A stretch of DNA of 64,000 bases from Mycolicibacterium bacteremicum (GCF_943913955.1 NZ_CALUAE010000010.1:36007-100006), one strand, 5' to 3'; positions 1 to 8,472 are shown, counted from the stretch's first letter. Notes: generated from the letters alone by a model not told the origin. A program made the numbers and translations.

Positions 1-1895
1 CGCTGGTCGGCAGCACGCTGCCACACCCGTTCCTGGACGACCACACCATCGTGATCGTCGCCGACGCGCACGTCGACCCCGAATTCGGCACCGGCGCAGT
101 CAAAGTCACCCCGGCGCACGACCCGAACGACTTCGAGATCGGATTGCGGCACAACCTGCCGATGCCCTCCATCCTGGATACCGCCGGCGCCATCACCGGC
201 ACCGGGACACGTTTCGACGGGATGGATCGCTTCGAGGCGCGCGTCGCGGTCCGCGAGGCGCTGGCCGCGCAGGGCCGTATCGTCGCCGAGAAGCGCCCGT
301 ACCTGCACAGCGTCGGCCATTCCGAGCGCAGTGGCGAACCCATCGAGCCGCGGCTGAGCCTGCAGTGGTGGGTCAAGGTCGAGTCGCTGGCGAAGGCCGC
401 CGGTGACGCAGTTCGCAACGGCGACACCGTGGTTCACCCGGCCAGTCTGGAGCCGCGCTGGTTCGCCTGGGTGGACAACATGCACGACTGGTGCATCTCG
501 CGTCAGCTCTGGTGGGGCCACCGCATCCCGATCTGGCACGGCCCGGACGGCCAGCAGGTATGCCTGGGGCCCGACGAGACCCCGCCGGAGGGCTGGGAGC
601 AGGATCCCGACGTCCTGGACACCTGGTTCTCCTCGGCACTGTGGCCGTTCTCCACCATGGGTTGGCCCGACGCCACCCCGGAACTGCAGAAGTTCTATCC
701 CACAACGGTTCTGGTGACCGGCTACGACATCCTGTTCTTCTGGGTCGCGCGGATGATGATGTTCGGCACCTTCGTGGCCGGCGACGACGTCATCGATGCC
801 GGGGCGGTGCCGTTCGAGAACGTCTTCCTGCACGGTCTGATCCGCGACGAGTTCGGCCGCAAGATGAGCAAGTCCAAGGGCAACGGCATCGACCCGCTGG
901 ACTGGGTGGAGAAGTTCGGTGCCGACGCGCTGCGCTTCACCCTGGCCCGCGGCGCCAGCCCCGGCGGCGACCTCTCGATCGGTGAGGACCACGCCCGCGC
1001 CTCACGCAACTTCGCGACCAAGTTGTTCAACGCCACCAAGTTCGCGCTGATGAACGGTGCGGAACTGACCGACCTGCCGGCGGCCGATCAGCTCACCGAT
1101 GCCGATCGTTGGATCCTGGGCCGCCTCGAGGAGGTGCGCGCCGAAGCCGACGCCGCGCTGGAGGCCTACGAGTTCAGTCGGGCCTGCGAGGCGCTCTACC
1201 ACTTCGCCTGGGACGAGTTCTGCGACTGGTATCTGGAACTGGCCAAAGTCCAGGTTTCGCAGGGCTATTCGCATACCCCCGGGGTGCTGGCCGCCGTGCT
1301 GGACACGCTGCTGAAACTGCTGCACCCGGTGATGCCGTTCGTCACCGAGACGCTGTGGAAGACGTTGACCGGCAACGAGTCGATCGTCATCGCCGACTGG
1401 CCGGCCGCCTCGGCCCACACCCCCGACACCACCGCGACCCGGCGCATCGCCGACATGCAGAAGCTGGTGACCGAGGTGCGGCGGTTCCGCAGCGATCAGG
1501 GCCTGGCCGACCGGCAGAAGGTGCCGGCGCGGCTGAGCGGACTGGGTGCCGCCGACATCGAGTCGCAGTTGCCCGCCGTCACCGCGCTGGCGTGGCTCAC
1601 CGAGCCCGCCGACGGATTCACCGCGTCGGCGTCGGTCGAGGTGCGGTTGACCGAGGGCACCGTGACCGTCGAGGTGGACACCTCGGGCACCGTGGACGTC
1701 GCCGCCGAGAAGCGCCGGCTGGAGAAGGACCTGGCGGCCGCACAGAAGGAACTGGCGCAGACCGCGGGCAAGCTCGGCAACGCCGACTTCCTGGCCAAGG
1801 CGCCCGAGGCGGTCGTCGAGAAGATCACCGCCCGTCGGCAGTTGGCGCAGGAGGAGGTGGAGCGGATCACCGCCCGCCTCGCAGCGCTGGCATGA
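1..1895 (+). CDS. valS: Valine--tRNA ligase, 3' part (gene starts before the window)
   Basis: This class I aminoacyl-tRNA synthetase charges tRNA-Val in the cytoplasm. The frame is open from base 3, so the N-terminus with the HIGH motif lies upstream. What remains starts in the CP1 editing domain (GTGAVKVTPAHDPNDFE). It continues through the catalytic part with the KMSKS loop (Lys codon at 861), then the anticodon-binding domain. It ends in the C-terminal coiled coil typical of ValRS, rich in Lys, Glu and Ala, over about the last 65 residues. The order valS-folC is the conserved mycobacterial one. The stop is followed by a 28-bp spacer before folC, so the two are probably cotranscribed. Nothing looks damaged. 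Confidence 0.97.
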   Translation, partial: LVGSTLPHPFLDDHTIVIVADAHVDPEFGTGAVKVTPAHDPNDFEIGLRHNLPMPSILDTAGAITGTGTRFDGMDRFEARVAVREALAAQGRIVAEKRPYLHSVGHSERSGEPIEPRLSLQWWVKVESLAKAAGDAVRNGDTVVHPASLEPRWFAWVDNMHDWCISRQLWWGHRIPIWHGPDGQQVCLGPDETPPEGWEQDPDVLDTWFSSALWPFSTMGWPDATPELQKFYPTTVLVTGYDILFFWVARMMMFGTFVAGDDVIDAGAVPFENVFLHGLIRDEFGRKMSKSKGNGIDPLDWVEKFGADALRFTLARGASPGGDLSIGEDHARASRNFATKLFNATKFALMNGAELTDLPAADQLTDADRWILGRLEEVRAEADAALEAYEFSRACEALYHFAWDEFCDWYLELAKVQVSQGYSHTPGVLAAVLDTLLKLLHPVMPFVTETLWKTLTGNESIVIADWPAASAHTPDTTATRRIADMQKLVTEVRRFRSDQGLADRQKVPARLSGLGAADIESQLPAVTALAWLTEPADGFTASASVEVRLTEGTVTVEVDTSGTVDVAAEKRRLEKDLAAAQKELAQTAGKLGNADFLAKAPEAVVEKITARRQLAQEEVERITARLAALA

Positions 1896-1923
1896 GGACA
1901 GCGAGTAGCGAAGCGGATCGCGG
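1896..1923 (+). repeat. MIRU-like stop-to-start spacer (type B)
   Basis: This 28-bp spacer joins the valS stop to the folC ATG. It is nearly identical to the spacer between subI and cysT at 61207-61238: both contain AGCGAAGCGGATCGCG followed by one base and ATGAC. It resembles the small mycobacterial interspersed units that sit between overlapping or adjacent genes. No Shine-Dalgarno sequence is obvious inside it. Confidence 0.5.
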
Positions 1924-3327
1924 ATGACACAGCCCACCCCCGACGAGGTCGCCGCCCTGCTGCAGGTCGAGCACCTGCTCGACCAACGCTGGCCGGAGAC
2001 CAAGATCGAGCCCAGCACGACGCGCATCACCGCGCTGCTGGAGCTGCTCGGCGCGCCGCAGCGCGCGTACCCGTCGATCCACATCGCCGGCACCAACGGC
2101 AAGACCTCGGTGGCCCGCATCGTCGATGCCCTGCTGATCGCGTTGCACCGTCGCACCGGGCGCACCACCAGCCCGCACCTGCAGTCCGCGGTGGAACGCA
2201 TCTCGATCGACGGGAAGCCGATCAGCCCAGCGCAGTACGTGGCGACCTATCGCGAGATCGAACCGTTCGTCGAGCTCGTCGACCAGCAATCCGAGGCCGG
2301 CGGTGGCCCCAGGATGAGCAAGTTCGAGGTGCTCACCGCGATGGCGTTCGCGGCCTTCGCCGACGCGCCCGTCGACGTCGCCGTCATCGAAACCGGACTG
2401 GGTGGCCGGTGGGACGCCACCAATGTCGTCGATGCCCCGGTCGCGGTGATCACCCCGATCGGGTTGGACCACACCGACTATCTCGGTGACACGATCGCCG
2501 AGATCGCGGGGGAGAAGGCCGGCATCATCCACAAGCAGGACGACGCGCTCATCCCGACCGACACGGTCGCCGTCATCGCCCGTCAGGTCCCCGAGGCGAT
2601 GGAGGTGCTGCTGGCCGAGACGGTGCGCGCCGATGCCGCTGTGGCACGCGAGGATTCGGAGTTCGCGGTGGTGGACCGGCAGGTCGCGATCGGTGGGCAG
2701 CTGCTGACCCTGCAGGGCCTCGGCGGCGTGTACGACGAGATCTTCCTGCCGCTGCACGGCGAACACCAGGCACACAACGCCGTGCTGGCGCTGGCCGCGG
2801 TGGAGGCCTTCTTCGGCGCCGGTTCGCAGCGTCAACTCGACATCGACGCGGTGCGCGCGGGTTTCGCCGCGGTGGCGAGCCCGGGCCGGCTGGAGCGGGT
2901 GCGCAGCGCGCCGACGGTGTTCATCGATGCGGCGCACAACCCGGCCGGGGCGGCCGCGCTCACCCGGGCGCTGGCCGACGAATTCGACTTCCGCTATCTG
3001 GTCGGCGTGCTCTCGGTGATGGCCGACAAGGATGTCGACGGCATCCTGGAGGCCCTCGAGCCGGCCTTCGACATGCTGGTGGTCACGCACAACGGGTCAC
3101 CGCGCGCGATGGACGTGGAGGGGCTGGCCGCGCGGGCCGAGGAACGTTTCGGACCCGACCGGGTGATCACCGCCGCGTCGCTGCCCGACGCGATCGAGGC
3201 GGCCACCGCCCTGGTCGAGGAGTCCGGCAACGATGGTGAGGGCTTCTCCGGCAGCGGCATGGTCATCACCGGATCCGTCGTGACCGCCGGTGCGGCCCGC
3301 ACCCTGTTCGGGAAGGACCCCGCCTGA
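1924..3327 (+). CDS. folC: Bifunctional folylpolyglutamate/dihydrofolate synthase
   Basis: FolC is a cytosolic Mur-ligase-family enzyme. It adds glutamate to dihydropteroate and extends the glutamate tail of folates, using ATP. The 467-aa length is right for the family. The P-loop HIAGTNGKTSVAR lies near residues 56-68. The central ATPase segment shows IETGLGGRWDATN and ITPIGLDHTDYLG, and the C-terminal ligase domain contains FIDAAHNPAGA. The ATG at 1924 follows the short repeat spacer after valS and gives the expected N-terminus. The next gene starts after a longer MIRU-like spacer, so the operon probably continues. Confidence 0.95.
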   Translation: MTQPTPDEVAALLQVEHLLDQRWPETKIEPSTTRITALLELLGAPQRAYPSIHIAGTNGKTSVARIVDALLIALHRRTGRTTSPHLQSAVERISIDGKPISPAQYVATYREIEPFVELVDQQSEAGGGPRMSKFEVLTAMAFAAFADAPVDVAVIETGLGGRWDATNVVDAPVAVITPIGLDHTDYLGDTIAEIAGEKAGIIHKQDDALIPTDTVAVIARQVPEAMEVLLAETVRADAAVAREDSEFAVVDRQVAIGGQLLTLQGLGGVYDEIFLPLHGEHQAHNAVLALAAVEAFFGAGSQRQLDIDAVRAGFAAVASPGRLERVRSAPTVFIDAAHNPAGAAALTRALADEFDFRYLVGVLSVMADKDVDGILEALEPAFDMLVVTHNGSPRAMDVEGLAARAEERFGPDRVITAASLPDAIEAATALVEESGNDGEGFSGSGMVITGSVVTAGAARTLFGKDPA

Positions 3328-3393
3328 CATGAGCGACGCGCGCGAGCGAATGAACGGTCGGACATGTGACCGCCGAGCCTGCGAGGCAGGCGC
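3328..3393 (+). repeat. MIRU-like intergenic element (type A)
   Basis: This 66-bp spacer lies between the folC stop and the next ATG. It begins with a GAGCGACGCGCGCGAGCGAA-type segment and ends with GTGACCGCCGAGCCTGCGAGGCAGGCGC just before ATGAG. The comEC-holA spacer (33989-34065) has the same plan: GAGCGAAGCGTGCGAGCGAA, then GTGACGGCCGAGCCGGCGAGGCGGTCAC, then GTGAG. The shared order points to one dispersed element family of the mycobacterial interspersed repetitive unit type. Confidence 0.6.
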
Positions 3394-3849
3394 ATGAGCG
3401 ACACCGACCAACCTGGCGTGACACCCGGTGAGTCACCCGACCCCGACGCTGCCCCCGCCGTCACCGGCTCGGACCCGTGGAAGAGCTTCCGCGGCATCAT
3501 GGCCGGCACGCTGATCCTGGAGGCCATCGTGGCGCTGCTGGCGCTGCCGGTGGTCGCCAACGGCGCGGCCGGTCTGACCGCGGCCAGCGGTGGGTTCCTG
3601 ATCGGGGCGGCCGTCGTGCTGGTGCTGATGTCGGGAGTGCAGGGTCGCCCGGGCATCATCTGGGTCAACCTCGGCCTGCAGTTCGTGCTGATCGCCGGGG
3701 CGTTGATACACGCCGCGATCGGCTTCATCGGCGTGGTGTTCGCCGCGGTCTGGGCGCTGATCATCTATCTGCGCGCCGAGGTGAAACGCCGCCAGGACCG
3801 TGGTCAACTGCCGTGGCAGCAGACGGCCCGCCGACCCGACGCCGAGTAG
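3394..3849 (+). CDS. DUF4233 family small membrane protein
   Basis: This 151-aa protein of unknown function is the counterpart of the gene between folC and ndk in M. tuberculosis (Rv2446c). The first 30 residues are acidic and proline-rich and probably cytoplasmic. About four hydrophobic segments follow between residues 35 and 125, including GIMAGTLILEAIVALLALPV and GVVFAAVWALIIYL. A short basic tail begins near EVKRRQDRG. The ATG at 3394 is placed right at the end of the MIRU-like spacer. Its fixed position beside folC and ndk suggests co-expression but does not reveal a function. Confidence 0.85.
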   Translation: MSDTDQPGVTPGESPDPDAAPAVTGSDPWKSFRGIMAGTLILEAIVALLALPVVANGAAGLTAASGGFLIGAAVVLVLMSGVQGRPGIIWVNLGLQFVLIAGALIHAAIGFIGVVFAAVWALIIYLRAEVKRRQDRGQLPWQQTARRPDAE

Positions 3850-3863
3850 TCGTTACTGCCCGG

Positions 3864-3869
3864 TAGGCT
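3864..3869 (+). promoter_or_regulatory. Leaderless -10 box of ndk
   Basis: TAGGCT sits exactly 7 nt before the ndk GTG. A TANNNT box at this distance is the usual signature of a leaderless mycobacterial transcript whose first base is the start codon. There is no Shine-Dalgarno sequence, which fits. Confidence 0.55.
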
Positions 3870-3876
3870 GTGCGCC

Positions 3877-4296
3877 GTGACTGAGCGGACTCTCGTGTTG
3901 ATCAAGCCCGACGGCGTACAGCGGAACCTGATCGGCGAGGTGCTCGGCCGGATCGAGCGCAAGGGCCTGACCTTCGCGGCGCTGGAACTCAAGACCGTCA
4001 GCGAGGATCTGGCCCGGCAGCACTATGCCGAGCACGACGGCAAGCCGTTCTTCGGTTCGCTGCTGGAATTCATCACCTCCGGGCCGGTGGTGGCCGCGGT
4101 CGTCGAGGGGGAGCGGGCGATCGCCGCGTTCCGTCAGATTGCCGGTGGCACCGATCCGGTCGAGAAGGCCACCCCGGGCACCATCCGCGGTGACTTCGCC
4201 CTCGTGACCCAGGAGAACCTGGTGCACGGTTCCGACTCGCCCGAGTCGGCTGCGCGCGAAATCGCGCTCTGGTTTCCCGCCCTGACCGGCGCTTAG
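3877..4296 (+). CDS. ndk: Nucleoside diphosphate kinase
   Basis: Ndk moves the gamma phosphate from ATP to other NDPs through a phospho-histidine and so balances the NTP and dNTP pools. The 139-aa length is typical. The N-terminus TERTLVLIKPDGVQRNLIGE is the family signature. The family active-site block NxVHGSDS is present as NLVHGSDSPESAAREI, with His near residue 117. The GTG start at 3877 follows a TAGGCT box by 7 nt, so translation is probably leaderless. The gene sits between DUF4233 and rne, as in M. tuberculosis. Confidence 0.97.
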   Translation: MTERTLVLIKPDGVQRNLIGEVLGRIERKGLTFAALELKTVSEDLARQHYAEHDGKPFFGSLLEFITSGPVVAAVVEGERAIAAFRQIAGGTDPVEKATPGTIRGDFALVTQENLVHGSDSPESAAREIALWFPALTGA

Positions 4297-4590
4297 CGCC
4301 CGCTTTCGCCGCCTTGGTCAGATTCGGGCGCGCGATATGGGATACTGACCTCGGGAGACCGGCGCCACACTGGGGCCGGGAACCCGGATGAAGACTTCGA
4401 CGAGTGCGACCATCGTGTTCGCGGTGCGGCGCCAGACCGTCCAGCCATCATTCAGCCAGGCACCGAACGGGTTCGTCGTGGACCCCTCGGGGCGAGACCA
4501 TAACAAGTTCGGGAGAAGTTCCCCGGACCCATAGCGGAAGCCCTCGCGTGGCCGCGTCGTAGGACGCGCCCGGGGGCTTGAGGAGAATTT
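4297..4590 (+). promoter_or_regulatory. Long untranslated leader and promoter of rne
   Basis: No gene is seen in these 294 bases. TTGGTC (4314-4319) and GATACT (4341-4346) are possible promoter hexamers, though their 21-nt spacing is long. A start near 4353 would give a leader of about 240 nt. Long rne leaders are established for mycobacteria and E. coli, where RNase E regulates its own mRNA. The segment holds several GC-rich inverted repeats. A strong ribosome site, GAGGAG, lies just before the GTG at 4591. Confidence 0.5.
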
Positions 4591-7500
4591 GTGGCCGAAG
4601 ATGCCCCTAACCAAGACCTATCCGAAAACACCGCGCACAGCGAGGAACTGCCGGCGAAGCTGAGAGTCCACTCGCTGGCCCGTGTGCTCGGGACCACCAG
4701 CAAGCGGATCGTCGACGCGCTGGCCCAGCTCGACGGCCGGGCGCGCAGCCCGCACTCGACCGTGGCCCGCGACGAGGCCGAGCGCATCCGCGAGGTGCTC
4801 AACGCCGAGGCCGCCGCGTCCGCTGTCGAGGTTCCGGCCACTCCCGAGCCCGCGCCCCCCGCCGAGCAGGCTGCACCCGACGAGCCCCCGGCGGACCGGG
4901 AGATCGTGGTGGATACCGAGGTCGAGGTCACCGCGACCCCGACCGAGGTGGTCGTCGTCGAGGAGACCATCACGGAGGTCCCGCAGGCCACCGTCGAGCC
5001 TGCCGAACAAGCGATCGAGGAACCGGAGTCCCGGCTGCTGCTGGAGGCGCCGCCCTCACCGCCGCCGGCCGAAGAACCCGCGCCGTACCTGCCGCTGTTC
5101 GTGGCACCGCAGCCCGTCGAGTTCGCACCGCGCCCGCCCGCACCCGAACCGGCCGCCGATACCGAGGCCGAAGACGGCGATGCCGACACCGACTCCGACG
5201 CCGAGGACACCGACGGTGACGATTCCGAGCGGCCCGCCGCCCGGCGCCGTCGTCGCGGCCGCCGTGGCCGGGGCCGTGGTCGCGGTGAACAGAACGCCGA
5301 GGACGGCGAGGACGGCGATTCGGACTCCGATTCCGATGCAGATGCCGAGTCCGCCGAGCAGACCACCGATGACGCCGAGGACGCCGAGGACTCCGACGAG
5401 GACAACGGTGAGGAGGGTGCCGGCGGTGAGGCCGGCAGCCGTCGTCGCCGCCGCCGTCGTCGCCGCAAGTCCGGTTCGGGCGATTCCGACGAGAGTGCCT
5501 CCCCGGACGATCCGCCCAACACCGTCGTGCACGAGCGCGCGCCCCGGGCCAAGGCTGACAAGTCCGACAAGGACGAGATCCAGGGCATCTCGGGCTCGAC
5601 CCGGTTGGAAGCCAAGCGGCAACGCCGCCGGGACGGCCGGGACGCCGGTCGCCGTCGCCCGCCGATCCTGAGCGAGGCCGAATTCCTGGCCCGCCGGGAA
5701 GCGGTCGAGCGGACGATGATCGTGCGCGACAAGGTCCGCACCGAACCGCCGCACGAGGGTGCCCGGTACACCCAGATCGCGGTGCTGGAGGACGGTGTCG
5801 TCGTCGAGCACTTCGTGACCTCGGCGGCATCGGCCTCGCTGGTCGGCAACATCTACCTGGGCATCGTGCAGAACGTGCTGCCCTCCATGGAGGCGGCGTT
5901 CGTCGACATCGGCCGTGGCCGCAACGGCGTGCTCTACGCCGGTGAGGTCAACTGGGAGGCCGCCGGGCTCGGTGGCGCGCAGCGCAAGATCGAGCAGGCC
6001 CTCAAACCGGGCGACTACGTCGTGGTGCAGGTCAGCAAGGACCCCGTCGGGCACAAGGGCGCCCGACTGACCACCCAGGTCTCGCTGGCCGGCCGCTACC
6101 TGGTCTACGTGCCCGGGGCGTCCTCGACCGGGATCAGCCGCAAGCTGCCCGACACCGAACGGCAGCGGCTCAAGGAGATCCTCAAGGAGGTGGTCCCGGC
6201 AGGCGCCGGTGTCATCATCCGGACCGCGTCGGAGGGCGTGAAGGAATCCGACATCCGCACCGACGTCAACCGGCTGCAGGAGCGGTGGACCCAGATCGAG
6301 GCCAAGGCCGCCGAGGTCACCGGTAAGAAGGCCGGTGCCGCGATCGCGCTCTACGAAGAGCCCGACGTGCTGGTCAAGGTCATCCGCGACCTGTTCAACG
6401 AGGATTTCTCCGGGCTGATCGTCTCCGGTGACGAGGCCTGGAACACCATCAACGATTACGTCAATTCGGTTGCCCCGGAACTCGTTCCGCGGATGACGAA
6501 GTACGAGCCGAGCTCGCCGGACGGACCGGACGTGTTCGCGGTGCACCGCATCGACGAGCAGCTGGCCAAGGCGATGGACCGCAAGGTCTGGCTGCCCTCG
6601 GGCGGCACGCTGGTGATCGACCGCACCGAGGCGATGACCGTCGTCGACGTCAACACCGGCAAATTCACCGGTTCCGGCGGAAACCTGGAGCAGACGGTCA
6701 CCAGGAACAATCTGGAGGCGGCCGAGGAGGTCGTCCGCCAGCTGCGGTTGCGCGATATCGGCGGCATCATCGTCGTCGACTTCATCGACATGGTGCTCGA
6801 ATCCAATCGCGACCTGGTGCTGCGTCGGCTGACCGAGGCGTTGGCCCGGGACCGCACCCGCCACCAGGTGTCCGAGGTGACATCGCTCGGACTGGTGCAG
6901 CTGACCCGTAAGAAGCTGGGTACCGGACTGATCGAGGCGTTCTCGACCACCTGCTCGCACTGCGCGGGGCGCGGCATCATGCTGCACGCCGATCCCGTCG
7001 ATTCGGCCGCACCGTCGGGTAACGGCCGCAAGTCCGACTCCGGCAATGGCGGCGGCAACGGCAATGGCGGCGGCAGCCGGCGCAGCAAGCGCGGAAAGAA
7101 GTCCGGCGCCAAGGCCGAGGAGCCGCAGGAAGCCATCCAGATGGCCAAGGTGCCCGCGCATGCCGCCGGTGAGCACCCGATGTTCAAGGCGATGGCCGCG
7201 GCGGGTCGTGACGAGGACGACGAGGATCAGTCCGACGAATCGGCCGAGATCGATGCGGTCGAGCAGGACGGCGTGCCCGGGTCCGAGGCGACCGGGCCGG
7301 TGCCGACCGACACCGACGACGACCTCGATGCCGAAGACGACACCGAGGATGACGACACCGAGCCCGGTATCGACGACGACATCGACGTGCTGGATGACGA
7401 GGACGACGACTCGGACGATGAGGACGATGACTCGGATGATGATGACGACGAGTCGGACGATGACGATGAGTTCGACGACTCCGATGACGACGAGTCTGAA

Positions 7501-7704
7501 GACGACGACTCCGATGACGATGAGGATGATTCGGACGAGGACGACTTCGACGACGAGGACGATTCAGACGACGACTCAGACGAGGACTCCGACGACTCCG
7601 ACGCCGATGACGAGGACGATCAGCCGGTCGCCGTCGCCCCGGTGCGCAGGCCCCGTCGTCGTGCCGCGGCCCGCCCGGCGGGCCCGCCGGTGGGAGAGGA
7701 CTGA
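4591..7704 (+). CDS. rne: Ribonuclease E/G
   Basis: This essential endoribonuclease starts mRNA decay and processes rRNA. At 1037 aa it is longer than the roughly 950-aa M. tuberculosis enzyme. Residues 1-360 are disordered, with proline/glutamate stretches, acidic runs and two arginine-rich patches (near residues 217-233 and 285-291). The core follows: an S1 domain near residues 400-490, then DRTEAMTVVDVNTGKF (about 677-692) and GGIIVVDFIDM (about 722-732), which carry the metal-binding aspartates. The zinc-link CSHC begins at residue 788. The tail has a Gly/Asn/Ser linker, then about 100 residues made almost only of Asp, Glu and Ser (about 907-1010). It ends in a short basic segment. The GTG start is preceded by GAGGAG. 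Confidence 0.96.
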   Translation: MAEDAPNQDLSENTAHSEELPAKLRVHSLARVLGTTSKRIVDALAQLDGRARSPHSTVARDEAERIREVLNAEAAASAVEVPATPEPAPPAEQAAPDEPPADREIVVDTEVEVTATPTEVVVVEETITEVPQATVEPAEQAIEEPESRLLLEAPPSPPPAEEPAPYLPLFVAPQPVEFAPRPPAPEPAADTEAEDGDADTDSDAEDTDGDDSERPAARRRRRGRRGRGRGRGEQNAEDGEDGDSDSDSDADAESAEQTTDDAEDAEDSDEDNGEEGAGGEAGSRRRRRRRRRKSGSGDSDESASPDDPPNTVVHERAPRAKADKSDKDEIQGISGSTRLEAKRQRRRDGRDAGRRRPPILSEAEFLARREAVERTMIVRDKVRTEPPHEGARYTQIAVLEDGVVVEHFVTSAASASLVGNIYLGIVQNVLPSMEAAFVDIGRGRNGVLYAGEVNWEAAGLGGAQRKIEQALKPGDYVVVQVSKDPVGHKGARLTTQVSLAGRYLVYVPGASSTGISRKLPDTERQRLKEILKEVVPAGAGVIIRTASEGVKESDIRTDVNRLQERWTQIEAKAAEVTGKKAGAAIALYEEPDVLVKVIRDLFNEDFSGLIVSGDEAWNTINDYVNSVAPELVPRMTKYEPSSPDGPDVFAVHRIDEQLAKAMDRKVWLPSGGTLVIDRTEAMTVVDVNTGKFTGSGGNLEQTVTRNNLEAAEEVVRQLRLRDIGGIIVVDFIDMVLESNRDLVLRRLTEALARDRTRHQVSEVTSLGLVQLTRKKLGTGLIEAFSTTCSHCAGRGIMLHADPVDSAAPSGNGRKSDSGNGGGNGNGGGSRRSKRGKKSGAKAEEPQEAIQMAKVPAHAAGEHPMFKAMAAAGRDEDDEDQSDESAEIDAVEQDGVPGSEATGPVPTDTDDDLDAEDDTEDDDTEPGIDDDIDVLDDEDDDSDDEDDDSDDDDDESDDDDEFDDSDDDESEDDDSDDDEDDSDEDDFDDEDDSDDDSDEDSDDSDADDEDDQPVAVAPVRRPRRRAAARPAGPPVGED
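7315..7620 (+). repeat. Hyperacidic Asp/Ser-rich repeat region inside rne
   Basis: About 100 codons are nearly all GAC, GAT, GAG and serine codons, giving runs such as DDEDDDSDDEDDDSDDDDDE. The DNA is a degenerate trinucleotide-type repeat of GAC/GAT units, so replication slippage could change its length. It forms the disordered C-terminal tail of RNase E. Confidence 0.85.
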
Positions 7705-7719
7705 CACCGAACAGCCGGT

Positions 7720-7749
7720 TTGACCCTCTCCACGCTGGTCACGTACCCT
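7720..7749 (+). promoter_or_regulatory. Promoter of the rplU-rpmA(-obgE) operon
   Basis: TTGACC (7720-7725) and TACCCT (7744-7749) are separated by 18 nt and fit a housekeeping SigA promoter. Transcription would begin near 7756. That gives rplU a leader of about 110 nt (to 7866), which includes a stem pairing AGTTG with CAACT around 7757-7784. The leader could serve ribosomal-protein feedback, but that is inference. Confidence 0.6.
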
Positions 7750-7866
7750 TGACCAGTTGTCGCGGGGCTTGCAGCCGCAACTGCTGGCTCGGCCCGCACC
7801 CAAGACCCGCACGTGCATGCTCCATAATGCGCGCGCCCAGATGAACGAAGCAGAGGTAGATCCACG

Positions 7867-8190
7867 ATGGCAGCCGAGAACGCCACGTACGCAATCGTCA
7901 AGACTGGCGGCAAGCAGTACAAGGTCGCCGTCGGTGACATTGTCAAGGTCGAGAAGCTGGAGTCCGAGCCGGGCTCCTCGGTCTCCCTGCCGGTCGCGCT
8001 GGTCGTCGCCGGTGCCGAGGTGACCACCTCCGCCGACGACCTGGCCAAGGTCGCCGTCGCCGCCGAGGTGCTCGAGCACACCAAGGGTCCCAAGATCCGC
8101 ATCCACAAGTTCAAGAACAAGACCGGCTACCACAAGCGGCAGGGGCACCGTCAGCAGCTGACCGTGCTGAAGGTCACCGGAATCAAGTAA
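7867..8190 (+). CDS. rplU: 50S ribosomal protein L21
   Basis: L21 is a 23S rRNA-binding protein of the large subunit. The 107-aa length and the sequence are typical: YAIVKTGGKQYKVAVGDIVK at the N-terminus and GYHKRQGHRQQLTVLKVTGI at the C-terminus. The ATG at 7867 follows AGAGGTAGATCCACG, a modest ribosome site. rpmA follows after 15 bp, the near-universal rplU-rpmA pairing. Confidence 0.98.
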   Translation: MAAENATYAIVKTGGKQYKVAVGDIVKVEKLESEPGSSVSLPVALVVAGAEVTTSADDLAKVAVAAEVLEHTKGPKIRIHKFKNKTGYHKRQGHRQQLTVLKVTGIK

Positions 8191-8205
8191 AGGGCGGTAG
8201 CAGAC

Positions 8206-8472
8206 ATGGCACATAAGAAGGGCGCATCCAGCTCACGCAACGGTCGCGACTCAGCCGCCCAGCGGCTCGGCGTCAAGCGCTTCGGCGGCCAGGTCGTCAA
8301 GGCCGGCGAGATCCTCGTCCGCCAGCGCGGCACCCACTTTCACCCCGGCGTGAACGTCGGCCGTGGCGGCGACGACACCCTGTTCGCCACCGCCCCCGGT
8401 GTGGTCGAATTCGGTGCCAAGCGCGGTCGCCGGACGGTCAACATCGTCCGCCTCGTGCGCTCGGAGGCCTGA
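8206..8472 (+). CDS. rpmA: 50S ribosomal protein L27
   Basis: L27 reaches the peptidyl-transferase centre with its N-terminal tail. The protein is 88 aa and begins AHKKGASSSRNGRDSAAQRL, without the cleaved extension found in Firmicutes. FHPGVNVGRGGDDTLFA is also diagnostic. It sits 15 bp after rplU. A perfect 20-bp-stem terminator follows before obgE, so L21 and L27 can be made in excess over Obg. Confidence 0.98.
   Translation: MAHKKGASSSRNGRDSAAQRLGVKRFGGQVVKAGEILVRQRGTHFHPGVNVGRGGDDTLFATAPGVVEFGAKRGRRTVNIVRLVRSEA

Noticed and set aside
5056..7176. 706-codon open frame antisense to rne
   Set aside because: It mirrors the codon bias of rne in GC-rich DNA, is low in complexity and matches no family.
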